Part shown: positions 7,777 to 12,702 of the stretch, in pieces
Layout of the letters: every line of letters starts with the position of its first letter
Position numbering within the stretch: the stretch's first letter is position 1
Origin: Propionibacterium sp.
GTDB lineage: Bacteria; Actinomycetota; Actinomycetes; Propionibacteriales; Propionibacteriaceae
Direction of reading: 5' to 3'
Assembly: GCA_012514785.1 (NCBI GenBank)
Contig: JAAYZP010000071.1
Coordinates: 1-12,702 of the forward strand
DNA length: 12,702 nucleotides
The notes under the pieces: model-generated
Seen by the model: the letters and a program-made list of their open reading frames with translations, nothing else
Databases searched by the model: none
What the model was told of the DNA's origin: nothing
Made by a program: the position numbers and the translations under genes

Positions 7777-8723
7777 CCACAACACTCGACGCCCGCCGCG
7801 GCCACGCGCGCTCCGGCCAGCCGGACATCTGGTGCGAGGACCTCGTGCGGATCTACCACACGGAAGGCATCGAGGTGCAGGCCCTGCAGGGGCTGAACCT
7901 CACCGTCGACGCCGGCGACGTCGTCGCGCTCGTGGGCGCCTCCGGCTCGGGGAAGTCGACGCTGCTCGGCATCCTGTCCGGGCACGACCGGCCCACCGGC
8001 GGGCGGGCCCGCGTGGCGGGTGTGGACCTGCTGGCGATGTCGGCGGGCCAGCGCGTGGACTACCAGCGGCACACCGTCGGATTCGTGTGGCAGCAGACCT
8101 CCCGCAACCTCCTCCCCTTCCTGACCGCGGCGGAGAACGTCGCGCTGCCGATGGTGATCTCCGGCGAGAAGGGCCGCGACGCGCGGGTGGCGGAGCTGCT
8201 GACGCTGCTCGGCGTCGGCGACCTCGGCGATCGGCTCCCCCGGCAGCTCTCGGGTGGGCAGCAGCAGCGGGTGGCGATCGCGACGGCGCTGGCCAACTCC
8301 CCGCGGGTGCTGCTCGCGGACGAGCCGACGGGCGAGCTCGACGAGGCCAACTCGGAGGCGGTGCTGGAGGCGATGCGGCACGCCGCCACCCAGCTCGGCA
8401 CGACGGTGCTCGTCGTCACGCACGACCCCCGGGTCAGCGAGCACGTGCGCCGCACCGTGCAGATCCGCGACGGCCGGACCTCCACCGAGGTGCTGCGCCG
8501 CCAGGTGCGCGCCGACGACGGCTCGGAAGCGCTGGTGGCCGAGGAGTACACGGTGATCGACCGCGCCGGGCGCATCCAGCTGCCGCCCGCCCACGTGGAG
8601 GAACTCGGGCTCGTGGACCGGGTGCGCCTGCAGCGCGAGGCGGACCACGTCGGCGTCTACGCGCCCGACGACGAAGCCTCGGAGCAACCCCGCCGTGCAC
8701 ACGAGGAGAGCGAAGATGACTGA
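7773..8723 (+). CDS. ABC ATPase with C-terminal AbrB/MazE-like segment
   Basis: This cytoplasmic ATPase powers the FtsX-type permeases. In the 316-residue protein, Walker A is GASGSGKST (55-63), the Q-loop is near Gln107, the signature is LSGGQQQ (159-165), Walker B is VLLADEP (179-185), the D-loop is GELD and the H-loop is His217. The nucleotide-binding domain ends near 235, the normal length for MacB/LolD types. It is followed by about 80 extra residues. Within these, 257-298 reads TVIDRAGRIQLPPAHVEELG, then a hydrophobic strand ending VGVYAP. This is the pattern of AbrB/MazE/SpoVT swapped-hairpin domains (D.GRi.lP..v.eeLGl..rV). The tail is acidic and polar. The start ATGA overlaps the second permease stop, with GGGGAGG upstream. 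The extra segment may dimerise the ATPase, bind DNA, or bind another protein; which one is unknown. Confidence 0.93.
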   Translation: MTTTLDARRGHARSGQPDIWCEDLVRIYHTEGIEVQALQGLNLTVDAGDVVALVGASGSGKSTLLGILSGHDRPTGGRARVAGVDLLAMSAGQRVDYQRHTVGFVWQQTSRNLLPFLTAAENVALPMVISGEKGRDARVAELLTLLGVGDLGDRLPRQLSGGQQQRVAIATALANSPRVLLADEPTGELDEANSEAVLEAMRHAATQLGTTVLVVTHDPRVSEHVRRTVQIRDGRTSTEVLRRQVRADDGSEALVAEEYTVIDRAGRIQLPPAHVEELGLVDRVRLQREADHVGVYAPDDEASEQPRRAHEESEDD

Positions 8724-9399
8724 CGTGTTGCGGGCCGAGCGGCTCAGCCGGACGTTCGGGTCCGGCGAGGCGGAGGTGCAAGCGCTGGTGGAGGCCGACG
8801 TCGCCGTGCGGGCGGGGCGGCTCACCGTCGTGCACGGGCCGTCGGGCTCCGGCAAGACGACGCTGCTGAACCTGCTGGGCGGGCTCGACCGCCCCAGCGG
8901 CGGGCGGGTGGTGCTCGACGACGGCCGGGTGCTCTCCGAGCTGCCGGAGGACGACGTGCTGGAGGTGCGGCGGACACGGATCGGCTACGTGTTCCAGTCG
9001 TTCGGGCTGGTGCCGGTGCTGTCCGCGGCGGAGAACGTCGAGGTGCCGCTCAGGTTGCAGAAGGTGGCGCCCGCGGAGCGGGACGAGCGGGTGGCGGCGG
9101 CACTGGAGCGGGTGGGGCTCGCCCACCACGCCGGGCAGCGCCCCTACGAACTCTCCGGTGGGCAGCAGCAGCGCGTCGGCATCGCGCGGGCGCTGGTGTC
9201 GGAGCCGGACATCCTCATCGCCGACGAACCCACCGGGCAGCTCGACTCCGACACGGCCGCGACGGTGATGGAGCTGCTCGTCGAGCTCACCGCCGAACAG
9301 GGCATCGCGGCCGTCGTCTCGACGCACGACCCCGTATTCATCTCGCTCGCGGACGCGACGGTGCAGCTCCTCGACGGGCGCGTCGTCGCCGTCGGATAG
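8716..9399 (+). CDS. ABC ATPase, MacB/LolD type (227 aa)
   Basis: This second ATPase of the exporter operon is a compact nucleotide-binding domain without extensions. It shows Walker A GPSGSGKTT (41-49), Q-loop Gln94 in YVFQSFGLVP, signature LSGGQ (146-150), Walker B ILIADEP (166-172), D-loop GQLD and H-loop His204 in STHDP. FQSF after the first domain and the total length of about 225 are usual for MacB/LolD/FtsE-like ATPases. The ATG at 8716 lies inside the previous gene, with an 8-nt overlap and a GAGGAG about 6 nt upstream; an earlier in-frame start at 8695 would add only seven residues (MHTRRAK) and lacks this site. All catalytic elements look intact in both ATPases, so the pair may form a symmetric heterodimer or serve different permeases. 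Confidence 0.94.
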   Translation: MTDVLRAERLSRTFGSGEAEVQALVEADVAVRAGRLTVVHGPSGSGKTTLLNLLGGLDRPSGGRVVLDDGRVLSELPEDDVLEVRRTRIGYVFQSFGLVPVLSAAENVEVPLRLQKVAPAERDERVAAALERVGLAHHAGQRPYELSGGQQQRVGIARALVSEPDILIADEPTGQLDSDTAATVMELLVELTAEQGIAAVVSTHDPVFISLADATVQLLDGRVVAVG

Positions 9400-9402
9400 T
9401 TT
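9397..9402 (+). promoter_or_regulatory. Leaderless -10 for the mutarotase, containing a stop codon
   Basis: TAGTTT matches TANNNT and lies 7 nt before the ATG at 9410, the spacing of a leaderless actinobacterial promoter. Its first three bases are the TAG stop codon of the upstream ATPase gene. No ribosome binding site precedes the ATG, which supports leaderless initiation over read-through translation. Confidence 0.45.
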
Positions 9403-9409
9403 GTACGCC

Positions 9410-10210
9410 ATGGCCCGACGCTCGATCTCCAACGCCAGTTGCTCCGCCACCGTGATGGACCGGGGTGCGACGATCACCTCGTGGCACCCGCAGGACGCGC
9501 ACGAGGCGCTGTTCGTGAGCAGGGCAGCGAACCCGGACGCGGAGTTCCACGGCGGCATCCCGATCTGCGCGCCCTGGTTCGGGCGGGGCCGCGACGGCGT
9601 CGAGGTGCCGCGCCCGCACGGCCTGGTGCGCTGGGTGGACTGGGACTTCCGGGGCGCGGAGCAGCTGGGCGGGGCGACGAAGCTCACGTGGGAGCTGGAG
9701 CACGAGGCCGTGGCGCACCTGCCCGGAGCGCGCGACTACCCACGGGACCTGCGGTACCGCTACGAGGCGACGTTCGGCGCCCGGCTCGACGTCGCGCTGA
9801 CGATCACCAGCCCGACGGCGGCGTGCGTCGTCGACCAGGCGTTCCACACCTACTTCCTGGTGAACAACGTGCGCCAGGCCACCGTGCGGGGCCTGCCGGG
9901 CGGCCCGCTCGAGTTCGCGGGGCACCATGACGAGATCTACTTCGGCGCCCTGGACGACGGCGGCGTCGACGTCGTGCTGCCGGACCGCATCATCGGCATC
10001 GAGGCGGAGGGAGCGCGCGACGTGGTCGTCTGGAACCCCGGCCCCGACCACGCGTCCCGGCTCGCCGGCTTCGGAGCCGAGGAGTGGCCGAGGATGCTGT
10101 GTGTCGAGGTCGGCAACGTGCAGCACCACGCGGTGGAGATCCCCGCGGGCGGCTCCCACACCATGGCGATGTCCCTCCGGATCCGCTCGCGGCGCCGGGA
10201 GCTCCTCTAG
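9410..10210 (+). CDS. D-hexose-6-phosphate mutarotase (aldose 1-epimerase family, YeaD-like)
   Basis: This enzyme should interconvert the alpha and beta anomers of a hexose-6-phosphate such as glucose-6-phosphate in the cytoplasm. The 266-residue protein has the YeaD-type signature: GGIPICAPWFG (48-58), HGLVRWVDW with His70, QAFHTYF with the probable catalytic His146, VVVWNPG (205-211) and LCVEVGN with the probable catalytic Glu233. The length is close to that of YeaD proteins. There is no signal peptide. The ATG at 9410 is used because an earlier in-frame TTG at 9401 would add only three residues. The ATPase gene ends 10 nt upstream, so read-through from the ABC operon is possible, but a leaderless promoter can also be read. 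The exact sugar phosphate is inferred from the family, not shown. A non-enzymatic relative is unlikely because both catalytic residues are present. Confidence 0.9.
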   Translation: MARRSISNASCSATVMDRGATITSWHPQDAHEALFVSRAANPDAEFHGGIPICAPWFGRGRDGVEVPRPHGLVRWVDWDFRGAEQLGGATKLTWELEHEAVAHLPGARDYPRDLRYRYEATFGARLDVALTITSPTAACVVDQAFHTYFLVNNVRQATVRGLPGGPLEFAGHHDEIYFGALDDGGVDVVLPDRIIGIEAEGARDVVVWNPGPDHASRLAGFGAEEWPRMLCVEVGNVQHHAVEIPAGGSHTMAMSLRIRSRRRELL

Positions 10211-10219
10211 CGAGGAAGT

Positions 10220-10296
10220 TGGGCGTTTTATCCCCCTGAACGGCTTCTGGGCCCAAAAAAGGGCTCCTGGACCCGTTCGGGGGGATAAAACGCCCA
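10220..10296. repeat. Long imperfect palindrome / hairpin (24-nt arms)
   Basis: Arms at 10220-10243 and 10273-10296 (each 24 nt) pair along their full length in the plus-strand RNA. The only non-Watson-Crick pair is a U-G wobble at 10237/10279. The arms begin TGGGCGTTTTATCCCCC. The central part holds GCCC, a run of six A (10255-10260) and GGGC, which can close an inner stem. The palindrome begins 10 nt after the mutarotase stop and ends 46 nt before the SIMPL-domain start. It has no following T-tract, so it is not a classical terminator, although it could end transcription or stabilise the mRNA. It looks like an intergenic palindromic repeat unit (REP/MITE-like), but only one copy is in this window. 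Confidence 0.7.
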
Positions 10297-10328
10297 TCGC
10301 CGCCACGCCACCGACGTGGTCTCTCCGG

Positions 10329-10334
10329 TACCTT
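10329..10334 (+). promoter_or_regulatory. Leaderless -10 for the SIMPL-domain gene
   Basis: TACCTT matches TANNNT and is 7 nt before the ATG at 10342. No Shine-Dalgarno sequence lies between them. Both facts support a leaderless transcript. The -35 region is not recognisable. Confidence 0.45.
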
Positions 10335-10341
10335 GTGGCGC

Positions 10342-10974
10342 ATGGAGATCACCATCACCGGCGAGGCGAACACCCTCGTCGCACCCGAACTCGCCCGGCT
10401 GCACCTGAACGTCTCGTTCAGCGACCGCGACAAGGCCCGCGCCCTACAGAACGCCCAGTCGCGCGCCAACGGCATCGTCGCCGAGCTCGAGGCCCTCCCA
10501 TGCGAGATCCTCGACGACTTCGTCGTCGGCGGCGTCACCACCTACTCCCACCGCCCCTGGGACGGGAAGAGCAGGCGCCCCACCACGCACGTCGCCAGTT
10601 GCGCGATCACGGCAATCTTCAAGGACTTCTCCGCGCTCGCGGAGGCCTCGGCGGCGTGGGGCGAGTTGGAGGGCGTCGACGTCGGCCACACCTCCTGGCA
10701 GCTCACCGACGCCACCCGGGAGCAGGCGCTGGCCGCCCTGATCGGCGAGGCCCTCGACGCGGCCCGCACCAAGGCCCTGCTCATCGCCGGGCACCTCGGC
10801 GACGCGGACGTCGAGGTGGTCAAGGTCAGCGACCGGAGCGTGGACAGCCCGCCGGTGGAGCGCGCGTTCTTCGCCGCTGCCGAGGGCGTGCGCGGTGCGG
10901 CCGCGCCGGTCGAGGCACGCCCGGAGGACATCCGGCTGCAGACCTCCCTCACGGTGCTGTTCGCAACGATCTAG
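10342..10974 (+). CDS. SIMPL-domain (DUF541) protein, cytoplasmic
   Basis: This 210-residue protein begins directly with the fold, MEITITGEANTLVAPELARL, followed by the alternating beta strands and helices of SIMPL/DUF541 proteins. The first strand pair with TGEA and the N-terminal half-repeat (about 1-90) lead to a second, longer half. That half has the helix REQALAALIGEALDAARTKA near 132-151, the usual region of SIMPL proteins where residues join two subdomains. The family is known from YggE-like proteins linked to oxidative stress and from IRAK-related signalling proteins; no enzymatic activity is established. Most bacterial members have a signal peptide; this one has none, so it is probably cytoplasmic. 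It ends 6 nt before the convergent minus-strand gene, so its 3' end must overlap or be terminated inside that gene. Confidence 0.83.
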   Translation: MEITITGEANTLVAPELARLHLNVSFSDRDKARALQNAQSRANGIVAELEALPCEILDDFVVGGVTTYSHRPWDGKSRRPTTHVASCAITAIFKDFSALAEASAAWGELEGVDVGHTSWQLTDATREQALAALIGEALDAARTKALLIAGHLGDADVEVVKVSDRSVDSPPVERAFFAAAEGVRGAAAPVEARPEDIRLQTSLTVLFATI

Positions 10975-10980
10975 GGCCGG

Positions 10981-11448
10981 TCAGCTCCTGAGCTGCTCCC
11001 GCACGTGTTCGACGACGCCCTCGTAGTAGGCCAGCACCTCGCCCTCGCCGTCCTCGGGCCAGCGGGCGGCGATGCCTTCGAGGGGGAAGATGTAGAGGTT
11101 CTGGTCGGCGTGGACCTGCTCCGCGGGGGCCATCAGCGCCAGCACGGTGCCGTCCTCGTCGGTGTACATCACCCAGTCCAGCGCCAGGGTGAGCGCGAGG
11201 CGCTGCGCGACGAGCGCGCTCACGGCGGTGATGAAGTCGTCCGGGTGGGGGCGCTCGGCCTCCGGGATCCCGAACCAGTGCGCGCGACGCTCGGTGAAGA
11301 GATCGGAGAGCTCACGGATGTTCTCGGGCAACCCCAGTGCCTGCGCCACCTCGAGCGCTTCGGCGATGAGTGCGCGTGATCCCTCGTCGAGTTCCTCGAT
11401 CGTCGGGGACGGCGGCCGGGGTTCGAAGGTTCCTGGGTCCTCGGACAT
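10981..11448 (-). CDS. DUF3806-like hypothetical protein (155 aa)
   Basis: This soluble acidic protein of 155 residues has no signal peptide. The C-terminal half, from about residue 85, is the recognisable part: LALDWVMYTDEDGTVLAL, then LYIFPLEGIAARWPEDGEG and a final amphipathic helix YYEGVVEHVREQL. This matches my recollection of DUF3806 domains, which have a GlxW-type core, a short strand pair and a conserved FP motif. The function of DUF3806 is not known. The N-terminal 60 residues are Pro-rich and then helical. The ATG at 11448 follows AAGGTGG with a 4-nt gap, and TAAGGT also lies 6 nt upstream as a -10-like hexamer, so both leadered and leaderless initiation can be argued. The gene is convergent with the SIMPL gene and has the same orientation as the DMP19-like gene 62 bp upstream. 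Confidence 0.78.
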   Translation of the reverse strand: MSEDPGTFEPRPPSPTIEELDEGSRALIAEALEVAQALGLPENIRELSDLFTERRAHWFGIPEAERPHPDDFITAVSALVAQRLALTLALDWVMYTDEDGTVLALMAPAEQVHADQNLYIFPLEGIAARWPEDGEGEVLAYYEGVVEHVREQLRS

Positions 11449-11454
11449 GCCACC

Positions 11455-11460
11455 ACCTTA
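11455..11460 (-). promoter_or_regulatory. Possible -10 for the DUF3806-like gene
   Basis: TAAGGT (minus strand) fits TANNNT with a 6-nt gap to the ATG at 11448. The same bases overlap an AAGGTGG that could be a ribosome site, so the two readings compete. Confidence 0.25.
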
Positions 11461-11510
11461 ACCCCGCGGGCCGGCCGATCCCATGGGTTCGGGCGGTTCC
11501 GTCGGTCGGC

Positions 11511-11882
11511 TCAGTCGGCGGCGGCGAAGGCCGACGGCTCGTCGCGCAACTTCGCGGCGAACGCGTCGTAGACCGTCTCGTCGTCGGGCACGAGGTCGTA
11601 GAACTCGCCGTCCTTCATCGTCTCGAGGATCTCGGGGTCGGCGTCGTTGTCCAGCGCCGACTGCGTCTCGACGATCAGGTCGGCGGCGTCGTCGAGCCCG
11701 AAGAAGCGGTACCCCTCCACCGCGGCGTGCAGCTCCTCCTCCTCGGCCACCTCGATGGCGTTGACCAGCCCGCCGTTCATCACCATGCCGTGCAGGACCA
11801 GCAAAGCCGCCAGTGCGTCGTCGCCCTCTTCGCCACCCGTACCCTCGGCGGCGCGGTTCCAAATCGTGTCAGGATCGCTCAC
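11511..11882 (-). CDS. DMP19/DUF4375-like protein (123 aa)
   Basis: This 123-residue acidic, cytoplasmic protein starts VSDPDTIWNRA. The core ALLVLHGMVMNGGLVNAIE (near 26-44) followed by FFGLDDAADLIVETQSAL has the look of DMP19/DUF4375 proteins. These have an NGGx motif before a helical pair and a conserved E at the end. It is read as a tentative family match; DMP19-type proteins are little characterised, and some relatives are seen as immunity-like or accessory proteins. The GTG at 11882 is chosen because upstream in-frame codons (to 12056) run across the divergent promoter region and read as non-homologous sequence. A GGAG is present just upstream but too close (1 nt) to serve well. The second domain end DDETVYDAFAAKLRDEPSAF looks intact. 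The function is unknown. Confidence 0.75.
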   Translation of the reverse strand: MSDPDTIWNRAAEGTGGEEGDDALAALLVLHGMVMNGGLVNAIEVAEEEELHAAVEGYRFFGLDDAADLIVETQSALDNDADPEILETMKDGEFYDLVPDDETVYDAFAAKLRDEPSAFAAAD

Positions 11883-11895
11883 GCTCCAATCAAAC

Positions 11896-11907
11896 CACGA
11901 CGTCGTG
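11896..11907. promoter_or_regulatory. Perfect 12-bp palindrome in divergent region
   Basis: CACGACGTCGTG is its own reverse complement. It lies 14 bp upstream of the GTG at 11882 and starts about at the predicted transcription start for that gene. It overlaps a GTGCC..GGCAC dyad at 11905-11916. It could be an operator or a 5'-leader hairpin. The symmetry is certain, the role is not. Confidence 0.4.
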
Positions 11908-11914
11908 CCGGGGC

Positions 11915-11920
11915 ACAATA
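11915..11920 (-). promoter_or_regulatory. Possible -10 for the DMP19-like gene
   Basis: TATTGT (minus strand) fits TANNNT and would start transcription near 11908, about 26 nt before the GTG. No clear -35 can be seen. Confidence 0.35.
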
Positions 11921-11951
11921 GGCGGGCGCGAAATGACGCGGAATGCCCGCC
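11921..11951. promoter_or_regulatory. Inverted repeat GGCGGGC..GCCCGCC
   Basis: Perfect 7-bp arms at 11921-11927 and 11945-11951 are separated by 17 nt that contain CGAAATGACG. The repeat sits next to the minus-strand -10 at 11915-11920 and upstream of the phosphoketolase promoter, so a shared regulator of the divergent genes is a possibility. Confidence 0.3.
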
Positions 11952-11967
11952 AACTTTGCGTAAGCCC

Positions 11968-11995
11968 TTGATCTGGCCCGTCCATGTCCAAGAAT
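11968..11995 (+). promoter_or_regulatory. Possible promoter of phosphoketolase
   Basis: TTGATC (11968-11973) and AAGAAT (11990-11995), spaced 16 nt, are 4/6 matches to the -35 and -10 consensus and would give a leader of about 45-50 nt. The leader contains the hairpin at 12001-12020 and the strong GAGGAG ribosome site. Support is moderate only. Confidence 0.35.
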
Positions 11996-12000
11996 GGAGG

Positions 12001-12020
12001 CACGGCCGGAACGCGCCGTG
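12001..12020 (+). other. Predicted hairpin in phosphoketolase leader
   Basis: CACGGC, an 8-nt loop and GCCGTG form a perfect 6-bp stem in the 5' leader, 30 nt upstream of the start codon. It is too far from the ribosome site to block it directly. It may stabilise the mRNA or be incidental to the GC-rich sequence. Confidence 0.25.
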
Positions 12021-12049
12021 ACGTTCAAATCCCCTGAGGAGAACGCACC

Positions 12050-12702
12050 ATGACAACCACCCAGACCGACGCGTGGCGCAACCGCCCGCACGACGCCCCC
12101 GAACACATCTCCCCCGACACCGCCGAGCGGATCGACGCGTGGTGGCGCGCAGCCAACTACCTCTCCGTCGGCCAGATCTACCTGCTGGACAACCCGCTGC
12201 TGCGGGAACCGCTGCACCGCGACCACGTCAAGCCCCGGCTGCTCGGCCACTGGGGCACCACCCCGGGCCTGAACTTCATCTACGCCCACGCCAACCGCGC
12301 CATCCAGGAGCGCGACCTCAACTCCATGTACATCACCGGCCCCGGGCACGGCGGCCCTGGCCTCGTCGCCAACACCTACCTCGAGGGCACCTGGACCCAG
12401 ACGTACCCCAACGTCACGCAGGACGAGGAGGGGTTGCGCCGCCTGTGCAAGCAGTTCTCCTTCCCCGGCGGGATCCCCAGCCACGTCGCGCCCGAGGTAC
12501 CCGGCTCGATCCACGAGGGCGGCGAGCTCGGCTACTCCCTGGCCCACGCCTACGGCGCCGCCTTCGACAACAAGGACCTGCTGCTGTTCACCGTCGTCGG
12601 CGACGGCGAGGCCGAGACCGGCCCGCTGGCCACCAGCTGGCACGGGAACAAGTTCGCCCACCCTCTGAAGGACGGGGTGGTGCTGCCGATCCTGCATCTC
12701 AA
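12050..12702 (+). CDS. xfp: Phosphoketolase, N-terminal part (3' end off window)
   Basis: Phosphoketolase splits xylulose-5-phosphate, and often fructose-6-phosphate, with phosphate into acetyl phosphate plus glyceraldehyde-3-phosphate or erythrose-4-phosphate. It is a ThDP enzyme of the cytoplasm. The visible 217 residues carry the family motifs LGHWGTTPGLNF (65-76) and GPGHGGPG (97-104). IPSHV with His145, HEGGELGY (155-162) and the ThDP/Mg motif GDGEAETGP (184-192) follow. His67, His100 and His145 correspond to the active-site histidines of bifidobacterial Xfp. The full protein should be about 790-825 residues, so about a quarter is visible. The ATG at 12050 has GAGGAG 7-8 nt upstream. Only the full sequence would tell a dual xylulose-5-P/fructose-6-P enzyme from a single-substrate one. 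It is divergent from the DMP19-like gene. Confidence 0.96.
   Translation, partial: MTTTQTDAWRNRPHDAPEHISPDTAERIDAWWRAANYLSVGQIYLLDNPLLREPLHRDHVKPRLLGHWGTTPGLNFIYAHANRAIQERDLNSMYITGPGHGGPGLVANTYLEGTWTQTYPNVTQDEEGLRRLCKQFSFPGGIPSHVAPEVPGSIHEGGELGYSLAHAYGAAFDNKDLLLFTVVGDGEAETGPLATSWHGNKFAHPLKDGVVLPILHL

Noticed and set aside
6591..8855. Long minus-strand frame spanning the second permease and first ATPase
   Set aside because: It crosses two well-supported plus-strand genes and shows no family motif; its Ser/Thr/Ala/Pro-rich product is a shadow.
10211..10330. Palindrome read as part of a protein-coding frame
   Set aside because: Frames through it join parts of other genes out of frame. The spacing and pairing indicate a non-coding structure.
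10982..10995. CAGCTC-CT-GAGCTG as a bidirectional terminator between convergent genes
   Set aside because: The loop is only 2 nt, there is no T-tract, and it lies within the final codons of the DUF3806-like gene; chance is as likely.
11879..12697. Minus-strand frame opposite phosphoketolase
   Set aside because: It is antisense to clear phosphoketolase motifs, and its Val/Gly-rich product has no family features.
1..12702. CRISPR array, tRNA, rRNA, insertion sequence, phage or toxin-antitoxin genes
   Set aside because: No spaced direct repeats, cloverleaf sequence, transposase or integrase motifs, or paired toxin-antitoxin genes were seen on either strand. The AbrB-like segment at 8541-8666 resembles MazE but is fused in frame to an ATPase, with no MazF-like gene nearby.

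Overview
The window is GC-rich (roughly 70% G+C, strong G/C third positions) chromosomal DNA, and its gene families are typical of Actinomycetota. The transketolase resembles those of high-GC Gram-positives. A phosphoketolase, paired FtsX-type exporter permeases and several apparently leaderless genes also fit. A propionibacterial-type actinomycete is my best guess, but nothing in the window proves a genus. There are no tRNA or rRNA genes, CRISPR arrays, insertion sequences or phage genes.

Layout. Positions 1-1181 (minus) hold the N-terminal two thirds or less of a transketolase, cut by the window edge. Upstream on the same strand are a 60-residue acidic hypothetical protein (1262-1444) and a secreted, membrane-anchored protein with a TIMP/NTR-like cysteine pattern (1503-2084). 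From 2165 to 9399 (plus) there is a tight four-gene operon with overlapping starts and stops. It encodes two large, different FtsX-family permeases (991 and 879 aa) and two different MacB/LolD-type ATPases (316 and 227 aa). The first ATPase has an unusual C-terminal AbrB/MazE-like swapped-hairpin segment. Next on the plus strand come a YeaD-type hexose-6-phosphate mutarotase (9410-10210), a long imperfect palindrome (10220-10296) and a cytoplasmic SIMPL-domain protein (10342-10974). Convergent to these on the minus strand are a DUF3806-like protein (10981-11448) and a DMP19/DUF4375-like protein (11511-11882). A divergent regulatory region of about 170 bp with several dyads leads into the 5' part of a phosphoketolase gene (12050 to the window end, plus).

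How it fits together. Transketolase and phosphoketolase both use thiamine diphosphate and act on xylulose-5-phosphate or fructose-6-phosphate. With the hexose-6-phosphate mutarotase they suggest a sugar-phosphate neighbourhood, although the genes do not form one operon. The ABC operon probably makes one membrane exporter or mechanotransmission complex; its substrate is unknown. The secreted TIMP-like protein is divergently transcribed from it, so a shared cell-envelope role is possible but unproven.

The items most worth a second look are the ATPase-AbrB fusion, the asymmetric permease pair, the palindrome at 10220-10296 whose wobble pairs all favour the plus-strand RNA, the TIMP-like protein, and the run of genes whose -10-like hexamers sit 6-7 nt from their start codons. 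No intergenic stretch exceeds 300 bases.
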